Assembly: GCF_022808645.1 (NCBI RefSeq)
Contig: NZ_JAKZKT010000022.1
Span: 1-64,000 of the forward strand
Length of the DNA: 64,000 bases
Reading direction: 5' to 3'
From: Bacillus litorisediminis
GTDB lineage: Bacteria; Bacillota; Bacilli; Bacillales; JC228
The notes under the pieces are model-generated. The model made no database searches and had not been told where the DNA came from. It saw only the letters and a program-made list of their open reading frames with translations. Shown one piece after another: positions 27,611-35,565 of the stretch. Each line of letters starts with the position of its first letter. The first letter of the stretch is position 1. A program made the position numbers and the translations under genes.

Positions 27611-27760
27611 AATCATCCACCCTGTCAAAAAAATGTATCAGGAATATTTGCTATTTCATATGTAAAATTTATCATACCAAAAGCAAGAGGGAAACGATAC
27701 GAAAGCTATTAGAGTTTTTGTAAAATTTATATTAAAATAAAAATATGCAATTATCATTTT

Positions 27761-27774
27761 TGTAAGCGATTCCA
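27761..27774 (+). promoter_or_regulatory. Likely cre site upstream of mutA
   Basis: TGTAAGCGATTCCA matches 13 of 14 positions of the CcpA consensus TGWAANCGNTNWCA. It lies about 30-50 bases upstream of the mutA start, a position suitable for catabolite repression. Confidence 0.6.
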
Positions 27775-27802
27775 CAGATGGAAGGGAGGACCTTCTTCTC
27801 TA

Positions 27803-29572
27803 TTGAAGAAGCAATTGATTATGAGTAAATTAATGAAAAACTCATTCCCGGCTTTACCCGTAGAAGCATGGGAAACGCTTTCTCTAAAGACTTTAAATAA
27901 GGAAACTCTTGAAGATTTGCAAACCAAAACATATGAAAATATGATTCTTTCGCCATTATATACCTCAAATGACAAGGGGATGGAGGGAGCACAGATTCCA
28001 CCAGGGTTAGCCCCTTTTATTAGAGGAGTAAGGGATGCAAGTGTTTTAAATAGACCGTGGAAAATAGCACAATGGGTTACTTCTTTACCAGCGGGACTTG
28101 ACGATATCAAAACGCTTGAACAAAAAGGGCAGGATGTGATTTCCTTTCAAACTAGTTTATTTTCAGAATCAGAGCTCGAGTATTGGAAAGAAATCTTGGC
28201 TCAATTACCACTAAAGGAAGTATTTATAGAATTGGACGAAGAAGAGCATGACTGGCTTACAAACTATGATTTTTTACATTCTACAAAGGGGTTTATAGGC
28301 TTTGATCCTATTAAATATATGATTGAGAGCGAAAGCAGCCAGGATAACCTAAAGCAATACTATGCAGTGCTGTCTAATGGGATTAAGCTTTCTTCTGCTG
28401 ATCAGAAAAATATTTTAATAGATAATACGATATTTCATAATAGCGGAGCGGACATTATTACTGAGCTTGCAAGTGTATTAGCAGTAGCTGCTGAGCATAT
28501 AGACCGGCTTGAGGGAGCGGAAGCAACTGCAGATTCGATTTTATCTAAAATGATTGTTCGAATCGGAGTAGGAGGCAGCTTTTTCTTGGAATTGGCTAAA
28601 ATAAGGGCTCTTCGCTACCTTTGGTACAAATTTACTTCAGCATACGAGCTTAAGAATGAAACCTGTAAAAAAATCACAATTGCGGCAGAAACGTCACTTG
28701 TGACCAAAACAATTTATGACCAATATGTCAATGTCCTTCGCTCAGGCAATGAAGCTTTTGCGGCGGTTACAGCAGGCGTGGACTATCTCACTATTACGCC
28801 ATTCGATGTGTGTCTACAAGAAAAAACAGAACTGGCCGTTCGGATTGCAAGAAATACACATCATTTATTAGCCGAAGAATCCCACATCAATCGGGTATTG
28901 GATCCAGCAGGCGGCTCATGGTATGTGGAATCCTTAACAAAAGAAATAATTGAAAAAGCCTGGGAGCTTTTTATTGAAATCGAAGAGCGCGGCGGTATTC
29001 TTGCTTGCATCGAAACCGGGTGGATGCAACATCTCATTAAAAATACCAGGGAAGCAAAAATCCAAGCCGTTAAAGAGAGAAGAATGGAGATTATCGGTAC
29101 GAATATGTACGTAGATGTAAATGACCGGAAACCAGATGAAAAGCTGCCTTCATCAGGCACACGATTAGGATTTCCATCCTTCCGCTTATCTGAAGCTTTT
29201 GAAAGGTGGAGACTGTACTTCGACCGGCATCCGGTTAAGGTTGCGATTATCGGTTTAGGAAACATCAAAGATTACAAGGTGCGCCGGGATATGGCAAGAA
29301 ATTGGTTTGCTTCTGTCGGTATTAGAACCGATTTCTTTGCTGGAGTTGATTCGTTCAGCAAAACTATCGAAAAGTATAAGGCTGTTTGTATTTGCGGAAC
29401 AGATGAGTCTTATGAAACGTGGGATATAGAATATGGGGACATTGCCAAAAAATTTCCAGTATTTGCTGCAGGCAGACCCCGTAAAACTGACTCCATGATT
29501 GCCTGGATTTATCCTGAACTTGAGGCTGACCACATTGTCAGCGGTTTTGCAGCAGAAGGTGAGGTTTTATAA
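27803..29572 (+). CDS. mutA: Methylmalonyl-CoA mutase small subunit
   Basis: A 589-residue protein of the methylmalonyl-CoA mutase family that pairs with MutB but lacks the B12-binding D-x-H-x-x-G motif and the catalytic residues, as expected for the non-catalytic subunit. It keeps the substrate-barrel framework, e.g. [24 protein letters not shown], and [16 protein letters not shown] near 375. TTG at 27803 lies 13 bases after GGGAGG; ATG at 27821 (MSKLMKNSF) is an equally possible start. The stop overlaps the mutB ATG by one base (TAATG). Confidence 0.9.
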   Translation: MKKQLIMSKLMKNSFPALPVEAWETLSLKTLNKETLEDLQTKTYENMILSPLYTSNDKGMEGAQIPPGLAPFIRGVRDASVLNRPWKIAQWVTSLPAGLDDIKTLEQKGQDVISFQTSLFSESELEYWKEILAQLPLKEVFIELDEEEHDWLTNYDFLHSTKGFIGFDPIKYMIESESSQDNLKQYYAVLSNGIKLSSADQKNILIDNTIFHNSGADIITELASVLAVAAEHIDRLEGAEATADSILSKMIVRIGVGGSFFLELAKIRALRYLWYKFTSAYELKNETCKKITIAAETSLVTKTIYDQYVNVLRSGNEAFAAVTAGVDYLTITPFDVCLQEKTELAVRIARNTHHLLAEESHINRVLDPAGGSWYVESLTKEIIEKAWELFIEIEERGGILACIETGWMQHLIKNTREAKIQAVKERRMEIIGTNMYVDVNDRKPDEKLPSSGTRLGFPSFRLSEAFERWRLYFDRHPVKVAIIGLGNIKDYKVRRDMARNWFASVGIRTDFFAGVDSFSKTIEKYKAVCICGTDESYETWDIEYGDIAKKFPVFAAGRPRKTDSMIAWIYPELEADHIVSGFAAEGEVL

Positions 29573-31725
29573 TGACTAAACCAAATTTTAAAAATGTAAC
29601 AATAAATAGTAATGAATTTCAAGAACTCATGAACCAAGAAGTTCAATCCACAATGTCTCATGAAAATATTTTAATTAAAAAATATTATACGGTGCAGGAC
29701 ATAGAACATCTGCAGCACCTACATGATCTTCCGGGGCTGCCTCCTTATACGAGAGGACCCTATCCAACGATGTACGTCACTAAACCGTGGACAATTCGGC
29801 AGTATGCCGGTTTTTCCACAGCAGAGGAGAGCAATGCTTTTTATAAGCGGAACTTAGAGATGGGGCAAAAAGGACTTTCTGTTGCCTTTGATTTGCCAAC
29901 TCACCGCGGTTATGATTCTGATCATCCCCGTGTTGTAGGAGATGTAGGGAAAGCTGGGGTAGCTGTTGATTCGATTATAGATATGAAAATATTGTTTGAT
30001 GAGATTCCCCTCGATAAAATGAGTGTCTCGATGACGATGAATGGGGCCGTATTGCCGATTATGGCTTTCTATATTGTTACAGCAGAGGAACAAGGGGTCG
30101 CTCTTAAAGATTTATCCGGTACGATTCAAAATGATATTTTAAAAGAATATATGGTCCGCAATACTTATATTTATCCGCCAGACGTATCAATGCGGATCAT
30201 CTCAGATATTTTTGCCTATACAGCAAAACATATGCCAAAATTCAACTCCATCAGTATTTCTGGCTACCACATGCAAGAAGCAGGCGCTCCAGCAGATCTC
30301 GAACTCGCCTATACCCTTTCCGATGGACTTGAGTATGTCCGAACAGGATTAAAAGCTGGAATTGATATAGATTCATTTGCCCCAAGACTGTCATTTTTCT
30401 GGGGAATTGGCATGAATTATTTTATGGAGGTAGCAAAGCTTCGGGCTGCCAGAAGAATTTGGGCGGAGCTGATGAAGCAGTTTGAGCCGAAAAATCTTAA
30501 ATCGCTAGCTTTAAGAACGCATTCTCAAACCTCGGGCTGGAGTTTAACAGAACAGGATCCATTTAACAATATTATCCGTACTTTAATAGAAGCACATGCT
30601 GCAGTAATGGGTCATACTCAGTCTTTGCATACTAATGCCTTAGATGAAGCAATTGCGCTTCCGACTGATTTTTCAGCAAGAATTGCCCGTAACACCCAAT
30701 TATATTTACAAAAGGAGACATATCTGTGCAATGTGATTGATCCATGGGGCGGGTCTTACTATGTTGAAACTCTAACAGATGAACTGATGAGAAAAGCCTG
30801 GGAGCATATTGATGAAATTGAACGTCTTGGCGGTATGACAAGGGCGATCGAAGCAGGTCTTCCCAAGCTGAGAATTGAAGAAGCTGCAACAAAGCGGCAG
30901 GCAAAAATTGATTCTGGAACAGAAGCGATCATTGGCGTAAACTGCTATAAAGTAGAGAATACGGATCCCTTTGAAATTTTGGAAATCGATCAGGAAGCAG
31001 TGAAGCAAAAACAAATAGAAAAGCTTAAACAACTAAAGGCAAGCAGAAATCAAGAACGAGTTGCAGAAGCCTTAGAACGTATTACACAGGCAACTGCAAC
31101 AGGGGAAGGAAATTTGCTCGAGCTGGCAGTTGAGGCTGCGCGGGCACGTGCCACACTTGGTGAGATTTCGATGGCTATTGAAAAAGTGACCGGCCGGCAC
31201 CGGGCTGTGATTAGGAGTGTTTCTGGCGTGTATTCATCCAATTATGAAAATGAGGAAAGCATGCAAAAAGTCATTCAAATGACTGAGGAATTTTTACAGC
31301 TGGAAGGCAGAAGACCAAGGATGCTGGTGGCGAAAATGGGTCAAGACGGACATGACCGGGGAGCAAAGGTAATTGCCACAGCATTTAGCGATCTTGGCTT
31401 TGATGTCGATGTAGGTCCGTTATTCCAAACCCCTGAAGAAACGGCGAAACAAGCCGTTGAAAATGATGTTCATGTCATTGGGGTAAGCTCACTGGCTGCA
31501 GGGCATAAAACATTGCTTCCAAAGCTTGCGAGTGAACTAATAAAACTAGGAAGAGAAGATATCATGATTGTTATTGGCGGAGTGATCCCTGTCCAGGACT
31601 ATCCTTTCTTGCTTGAAAATGGAGCATCCCACATTTTTGGTCCTGGAACAGTCATTCCAGTTGCAGCAGAAAAAATTTTACATGAAATTTACGTCCGATT
31701 AGGCTATGAAAAGGTAGATGAATAA
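29572..31725 (+). CDS. mutB: Methylmalonyl-CoA mutase large (catalytic) subunit
   Basis: A 717-residue adenosylcobalamin enzyme that interconverts (R)-methylmalonyl-CoA and succinyl-CoA. The substrate barrel has [20 protein letters not shown] near 60 with the catalytic Tyr, and [19 protein letters not shown] near 385. The C-terminal cobalamin domain carries the base-off motif [13 protein letters not shown] near 590 with its cobalt-ligating His, then [19 protein letters not shown] at 29572 follows GAAGGTGAGG. It sits between mutA and the chaperone gene meaB. Confidence 0.96.
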   Translation: MTKPNFKNVTINSNEFQELMNQEVQSTMSHENILIKKYYTVQDIEHLQHLHDLPGLPPYTRGPYPTMYVTKPWTIRQYAGFSTAEESNAFYKRNLEMGQKGLSVAFDLPTHRGYDSDHPRVVGDVGKAGVAVDSIIDMKILFDEIPLDKMSVSMTMNGAVLPIMAFYIVTAEEQGVALKDLSGTIQNDILKEYMVRNTYIYPPDVSMRIISDIFAYTAKHMPKFNSISISGYHMQEAGAPADLELAYTLSDGLEYVRTGLKAGIDIDSFAPRLSFFWGIGMNYFMEVAKLRAARRIWAELMKQFEPKNLKSLALRTHSQTSGWSLTEQDPFNNIIRTLIEAHAAVMGHTQSLHTNALDEAIALPTDFSARIARNTQLYLQKETYLCNVIDPWGGSYYVETLTDELMRKAWEHIDEIERLGGMTRAIEAGLPKLRIEEAATKRQAKIDSGTEAIIGVNCYKVENTDPFEILEIDQEAVKQKQIEKLKQLKASRNQERVAEALERITQATATGEGNLLELAVEAARARATLGEISMAIEKVTGRHRAVIRSVSGVYSSNYENEESMQKVIQMTEEFLQLEGRRPRMLVAKMGQDGHDRGAKVIATAFSDLGFDVDVGPLFQTPEETAKQAVENDVHVIGVSSLAAGHKTLLPKLASELIKLGREDIMIVIGGVIPVQDYPFLLENGASHIFGPGTVIPVAAEKILHEIYVRLGYEKVDE

Positions 31726-31726
31726 A

Positions 31727-31843
31727 GGACCGACACGAAAATATCAAGCCATAAATTGTACGGATCGGTCAATAAACGGAACGAATCGGTCCATAAATGG
31801 ACGGAACAGTTCTTAAACTGCACGGATCGGTCCATAAAACAGC
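31727..31843 (+). repeat. Degenerate tandem repeat, period 20-22 bp
   Basis: Between mutB and meaB, units resembling ACGGATCGGTCCATAAATGG recur head to tail: 31761-31780, 31781-31800, 31801-31821 and 31822-31843, with a more decayed copy before them (ending CCATAAATTGT). The conserved core is CGGWYCGGTCCATAAA. No spacers of CRISPR type and no reading frame. Confidence 0.75.
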
Positions 31844-31909
31844 TCGGAACCTCACACGAACAGATCGCATCAAGAAAGGAGGAGAGGTAAGATTTTAAGC
31901 GATGATAAA

Positions 31910-32929
31910 ATGCCAAAATATCGAAAAGTAAAAGATCAAAAGCTAGAAGTTTGTGACTTGAAACAGGCGATATTAGCCGGGGATCGAAAAATATTAGCCC
32001 AGGCCGTAACCTTGGTTGAAAGTCAGGCGCCAGATAAACAAAAGCAGGCACAAGAATTGCTGCAAGAACTCCTCCCCTTCACCGGAAACTCGATTCGAAT
32101 CGGCATTACGGGAGTACCCGGAGCGGGTAAAAGTACTTTTATCGAGGCGTTAGGATTAAAACTATGTGAAAAAGGTCATCGTTTAGCTGTTTTGGCAGTG
32201 GACCCCAGCTCAAGTGTAAGCGGCGGAAGCATTCTAGGGGACAAAACCAGAATGGAGGAGCTCTCCAAGCATCCAAACGCATTTATCCGCCCTTCTCCTT
32301 CGGGGGGGACACTTGGCGGAGTTCACCGCAAAACAAGAGAATCGATCATTCTCTGCGAGGCAGCCGGGTTCGATATTATTTTTGTTGAAACCGTTGGGGT
32401 TGGTCAAAGTGAAGTGATTGTCAGAGAACTGGTTGATTTCTTCCTTCTTCTCGTGATTACCGGGGCAGGTGATGATCTGCAAGGTATGAAAAAGGGAATA
32501 ATGGAATTAGCAGATGCCATCGCAGTCAACAAAGCCGACGGAGAGAATGAACGACAGGCAGAATTAACGAGGAAGGAATACAACCAGATTTTGTCCATGG
32601 TGCAGCCTGCAACACAAGGTTGGAAAACAAGAGCATATACATGTTCGGCCCTTCATCATAAAGGGTTAGACGAATTATGGGAGGTTATCCTGGCATTTAT
32701 AGAAACGACCAAAGCATCCCAGGTTTTTTATGACCGGAGAAAGTTACAATCCAAACAATGGCTTTTGCAATCCATTCGGGATGAATTAGAGACACGATTT
32801 TATACGAGTCCAGAGATTCGCTTACTTGTTCAAGAGTATATAAAACAGGTAGTGGAAGGGAAAGTAACGGTAACACAAGCAGTTAACTCCCTCTTTTCAA
32901 AGTATGAAGATAATATCCTGAAAAAATAA
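31910..32929 (+). CDS. meaB: Methylmalonyl-CoA mutase-associated GTPase MeaB
   Basis: A 339-residue G3E-family P-loop GTPase that protects methylmalonyl-CoA mutase and gates its cobalamin loading. The P-loop is [18 protein letters not shown] near 65, then [35 protein letters not shown] (switch region) and [11 protein letters not shown] (the NKxD guanine motif). ATG at 31910 is the first standard start in frame, but the strong RBS AAAGGAGGAGAGG ends about 22 bases before it. An in-frame ATT at 31892 has ideal spacing, so the protein may begin six codons earlier. Third gene of the mut operon. Confidence 0.93.
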   Translation: MPKYRKVKDQKLEVCDLKQAILAGDRKILAQAVTLVESQAPDKQKQAQELLQELLPFTGNSIRIGITGVPGAGKSTFIEALGLKLCEKGHRLAVLAVDPSSSVSGGSILGDKTRMEELSKHPNAFIRPSPSGGTLGGVHRKTRESIILCEAAGFDIIFVETVGVGQSEVIVRELVDFFLLLVITGAGDDLQGMKKGIMELADAIAVNKADGENERQAELTRKEYNQILSMVQPATQGWKTRAYTCSALHHKGLDELWEVILAFIETTKASQVFYDRRKLQSKQWLLQSIRDELETRFYTSPEIRLLVQEYIKQVVEGKVTVTQAVNSLFSKYEDNILKK

Positions 32930-32931
32930 AA

Positions 32932-32957
32932 ATGGGATAGCGCATTCGCTATCCCAT
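32932..32957 (+). terminator. Perfect 11-bp hairpin after meaB, without U-run
   Basis: ATGGGATAGCG pairs perfectly with CGCTATCCCAT around CATT, 3 bases after the meaB stop. AGATCCAGGG follows, so intrinsic termination is uncertain; it may block 3' decay. Beyond it, 32968-33035 contains a second set of inverted pieces (GAGTTTAG against CTAAACCTC, GGGTAT against ATACCC). Confidence 0.55.
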
Positions 32958-33044
32958 AGATCCAGGGAGTTTAGGGGTATGGATCTAGATGTAGTTTTAG
33001 GATACCCATTTTCTAAAATGTCTAAACCTCTAAAACATAAAAAT

Positions 33045-33074
33045 TTGAAATTTAGAGCAAGAACTTGTTATGAT
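33045..33074 (+). promoter_or_regulatory. Candidate sigma-A promoter for brxB
   Basis: TTGAAA (33045-33050), 18 bases, then TATGAT (33069-33074), about 85 bases upstream of the brxB start. Confidence 0.5.
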
Positions 33075-33157
33075 TATGATAAAGTCCGTAATAGTTATCG
33101 AAATTTTGGAAGTAATGTTAGTGGATTTTGATTAATCTCTAAAAAGGAGAGAATGAT

Positions 33158-33595
33158 ATGAACATCGATTTTAATCTTTTGATGAATGATGTAGTTCGTC
33201 AAGCTCGCGAAGAAATTGTAGCAGCGGGATATACTGAATTAAGAACACCTGATGAAGTTCGGGAAGCCTTTAGTAAAAAAGGAACCACTTTAGTGATGGT
33301 CAATTCTGTATGCGGATGTGCAGGCGGCATTGCAAGACCTGCTGCCAGTCATGCTATTCATTATGATAAAAAACCGGATCAGCTAGTCACTGTTTTTGCC
33401 GGTCAAGATAAAGAAGCAACGGAAACAGCAAGAAGCTATTTCGAAGGCTATCCTCCATCTTCCCCTTCCTTTGCGCTTCTAAAGGACGGAAAAATCTTAA
33501 CCATGGTAGAACGCCATGAAATTGAAGGCCATGACCCAATGTCCGTTGTCGCCAAGCTTCAAGAGTATTTTGATAAATATTGTGATGAAGTATAA
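33158..33595 (+). CDS. brxB: Bacilliredoxin BrxB (YqiW)
   Basis: A 145-residue thioredoxin-like protein of the BrxA/BrxB (DUF1094) family. The active site is the CGC motif at Cys52-Gly-Cys54 in [15 protein letters not shown]. Bacilliredoxins remove bacillithiol from S-bacillithiolated proteins after oxidative stress. RBS AAAAGGAGAG and ATG at 33158. Own promoter and terminator suggest a single-gene unit. Position between the bkd/mut region and yqjA is the same as in B. subtilis. Confidence 0.95.
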   Translation: MNIDFNLLMNDVVRQAREEIVAAGYTELRTPDEVREAFSKKGTTLVMVNSVCGCAGGIARPAASHAIHYDKKPDQLVTVFAGQDKEATETARSYFEGYPPSSPSFALLKDGKILTMVERHEIEGHDPMSVVAKLQEYFDKYCDEV

Positions 33596-33637
33596 GGTGC
33601 AGCTCCCAAATATCGTCGGACAGATGTGTTTGACAAA

Positions 33638-33673
33638 TAAAAGTTCCACAGAAAAAATCTGTGGGACTTTTTA
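33638..33673 (+). terminator. Rho-independent terminator after brxB
   Basis: AAAAGTTCCACAGA pairs with TCTGTGGGACTTTTT (one G-U) around AAAAA, followed by ATTTT. Confidence 0.9.
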
Positions 33674-33756
33674 TTTTGTGGTATTCTTGTAGCAGATTAG
33701 ACAAGAATATTGATATTGTTAGAGCAGGGCATATTTTATAATTTGAGGGGTAACAC

Positions 33757-34749
33757 ATGTTTAAAATTGGTTATCGTACAATCAAGACAGCGGTGGGTGC
33801 CGTGGTATCAATCATGATAGCTCAACTGTTTCAGCTGGAGAATTTTGCTTCAGCCGGGATCCTCACCATTTTATGTATTAAGCCAACCAAACGGAAATCT
33901 CTTAAAGCTGCCATAGATCGATTTGTAGCTTGTTTTATTGCTTTATTATTCGCAAGTCTCTTTTTCGAATTGATTTCTTATCATCCGATTGTAATCGGAA
34001 TTTTATTATTAGTCTTTATCCCTGTCACAGTAAAGTTAACCGTTCAGGACGGTATCGTAACGGCAAGTGTTATTATTTTACATGTATACATGGCTGAAAA
34101 AATAACGGTGTCCTTTCTATTGAATGAGGTTTTTCTTATTGTCATAGGCCTGCTTGTCGCACTTCTGTTAAATCTTTATATGCCATCTCTTGATAAAAAA
34201 CTATTAGAAATTAGGGATGAAGTGGAACTCCATATTTCAAACATTCTGCGTAATATTGCCAACTATCTGAAAATCAATGATGAGGGTTTGCTTGCAAGTG
34301 AAATTACGGGACTGGATCAGGCAATTCAGCGAGGCAAAGCGTTAGCTTTTAAAGATTATGAAAATCGTCTTCTCCAAGAGGAGAATCTTTATTTTACTTA
34401 TTTTGCTATGAGGGAAAAGCAATTTCATATTATTGAGCGTGTTCTTCCATTATTAGCATCGTTCCAGTTTAATACGTCCCAGAGAATCAAAGTTGCCGAT
34501 TTTATTCAGGAATTAAGCGACCATGTTCATTCGGGTAATACAGCCCATCATTTTTTGTATAAATTGTACCGGTTAAAGCACGATTTTGATCAAATGGAGC
34601 TTCCGAAAAGCCGCCAAGAATTAGAAGAACATGCCGCTCTTCTGAATTTTGTCAGAGAAATGGAACAATATTTACAAATTAAAAGCCATTTTAAAGGTTT
34701 ATATGATCCTGGCCAAAAGATGCGGAGAAAAAAAGAAACAGCGGAGTGA
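33757..34749 (+). CDS. yqjA: Aromatic acid exporter family protein (YqjA-like)
   Basis: A 330-residue protein. The N-terminal ~145 residues form six or so transmembrane helices in hairpin arrangement (VGAVVSIMIAQLFQLENFAS, GILTILCIKPTKRKSLKAA, FVACFIALLFASLFFELI, PIVIGILLLVFIPVTVKL and on). A cytoplasmic helical domain of about 185 residues follows. This is the ArAE_1/DUF939 layout seen in B. subtilis YqjA. Transport of aromatic acids is inferred from distant relatives; the substrate is unknown. ATG at 33757 follows TTTGAGGGG. Gene order after brxB is conserved. Confidence 0.85.
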   Translation: MFKIGYRTIKTAVGAVVSIMIAQLFQLENFASAGILTILCIKPTKRKSLKAAIDRFVACFIALLFASLFFELISYHPIVIGILLLVFIPVTVKLTVQDGIVTASVIILHVYMAEKITVSFLLNEVFLIVIGLLVALLLNLYMPSLDKKLLEIRDEVELHISNILRNIANYLKINDEGLLASEITGLDQAIQRGKALAFKDYENRLLQEENLYFTYFAMREKQFHIIERVLPLLASFQFNTSQRIKVADFIQELSDHVHSGNTAHHFLYKLYRLKHDFDQMELPKSRQELEEHAALLNFVREMEQYLQIKSHFKGLYDPGQKMRRKKETAE

Positions 34750-34794
34750 ATGGAATCTGAATTGTTCATGCACACTATAAATAGGTGATGGACT

Positions 34795-35337
34795 ATGAAA
34801 ATACTCCTTGCATTCATATTAGCTGTTATGTCACCAATATGGCCGATTGGAGAGAATCCATTGCCGGGTGACCCCTTTATCATCGTTAATAAAAAGTTCA
34901 ATAAACTCGCTTTTGTACTTGATGAAAAAATTGAAGTCTATCCAATCGCTACTGGGAAAACCGAAGATTTAACGCCAGAAGGACTATTTACAGTGACTGT
35001 AAAAGCAATTAACCCTTATTATCGAAAATTAAATATTCCTGGGGGCCATCCGAAAAACCCTTTAGGAAGCAGATGGATTGGGTTTGATGCATTGGATACA
35101 ATCGGAAGAACCTACGGAATTCACGGTACCAATCGTCCTGAATCGATTGGCATGTATGTTTCCAACGGCTGTATTCGGATGAGAAAAGAAGACGTGGAGT
35201 CCTTATTTGATCGAGTTCCAATTGGAACAAAGGTGCTGGTTGTTTCCACCTATAAATCATTTTATGATTTAGCCGTTGAAGCTGGGGCAATCATGGATGA
35301 ATCGCAAAAATTAAAGTGGCCATTAGTGATGAATTGA
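34795..35337 (+). CDS. L,D-transpeptidase (YkuD/ErfK family)
   Basis: A 180-residue secreted enzyme with an N-terminal signal sequence (MKILLAFILAVMSPIWPI) and a YkuD domain. The catalytic motif is HGTNRPESIGMYVSNGCIRM near 110-130, with the nucleophile Cys in SNGC and the conserved His and Arg. Such enzymes make 3-3 peptidoglycan cross-links or attach proteins; in spore formers some act on spore peptidoglycan. ATG at 34795, 45 bases after the yqjA-like gene; RBS ATAGGTGATGG. The last nine codons form half of the transcription terminator. Confidence 0.88.
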   Translation: MKILLAFILAVMSPIWPIGENPLPGDPFIIVNKKFNKLAFVLDEKIEVYPIATGKTEDLTPEGLFTVTVKAINPYYRKLNIPGGHPKNPLGSRWIGFDALDTIGRTYGIHGTNRPESIGMYVSNGCIRMRKEDVESLFDRVPIGTKVLVVSTYKSFYDLAVEAGAIMDESQKLKWPLVMN

Positions 35338-35360
35338 TACTCACTAATGGCCACTTTTTT
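35313..35360 (+). terminator. Strong terminator overlapping the end of the L,D-transpeptidase gene
   Basis: A 17-bp perfect stem: AAAGTGGCCATTAGTGA (35313-35329) with TCACTAATGGCCACTTT (35341-35357), loop of 11 containing the stop codon, and six T residues. The upstream arm is coding sequence. Confidence 0.93.
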
Positions 35361-35530
35361 AATGAAACCACTACAAAACCAAGGTTCCCTGTTTGAATTT
35401 GAATAAAAAAGATTAATCGATTCAGTCCAATTTTGCACAAAACAATTGCGCGGGATTTGGTCTTTTAAATAAAGCATTACAAGCAGTATAGTATATGTAA
35501 GCCATTTACCTATTAAAAAGTGAACACTTT

Positions 35531-35552
35531 TTTGCACATACTAAAGTGCAAA
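35531..35552 (+). promoter_or_regulatory. Inverted repeat at the RBS of the PTS regulator gene
   Basis: TTTGCAC (35531-35537) and GTGCAAA (35546-35552) form a perfect 7-bp dyad with an 8-base spacer, directly abutting the RBS AAAGGAGGT. A second dyad AAAGTGAACACTTT lies just before it (35517-35530). Possible operator or translational control hairpin; a weak promoter TTTAAA-17-TATAGT (35464-35492) lies upstream. Confidence 0.45.
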
Positions 35553-35565
35553 GGAGGTATGAAAC

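Noticed and set aside
27629-27802. Adenosylcobalamin riboswitch upstream of mutA
   Set aside because: I looked for the B12 box and the long paired leader and found only about 170 bases of AT-rich DNA with a cre site.
31727-31843. CRISPR-like array
   Set aside because: Repeats are imperfect, only 20-22 bp apart with no unique spacers, and no cas genes are present. The array at 53825-53963 fails for the same reasons.
34590-34901. Minus-strand ORFs opposite the yqjA-like and L,D-transpeptidase genes
   Set aside because: Shadows of well-supported plus-strand genes without start signals.
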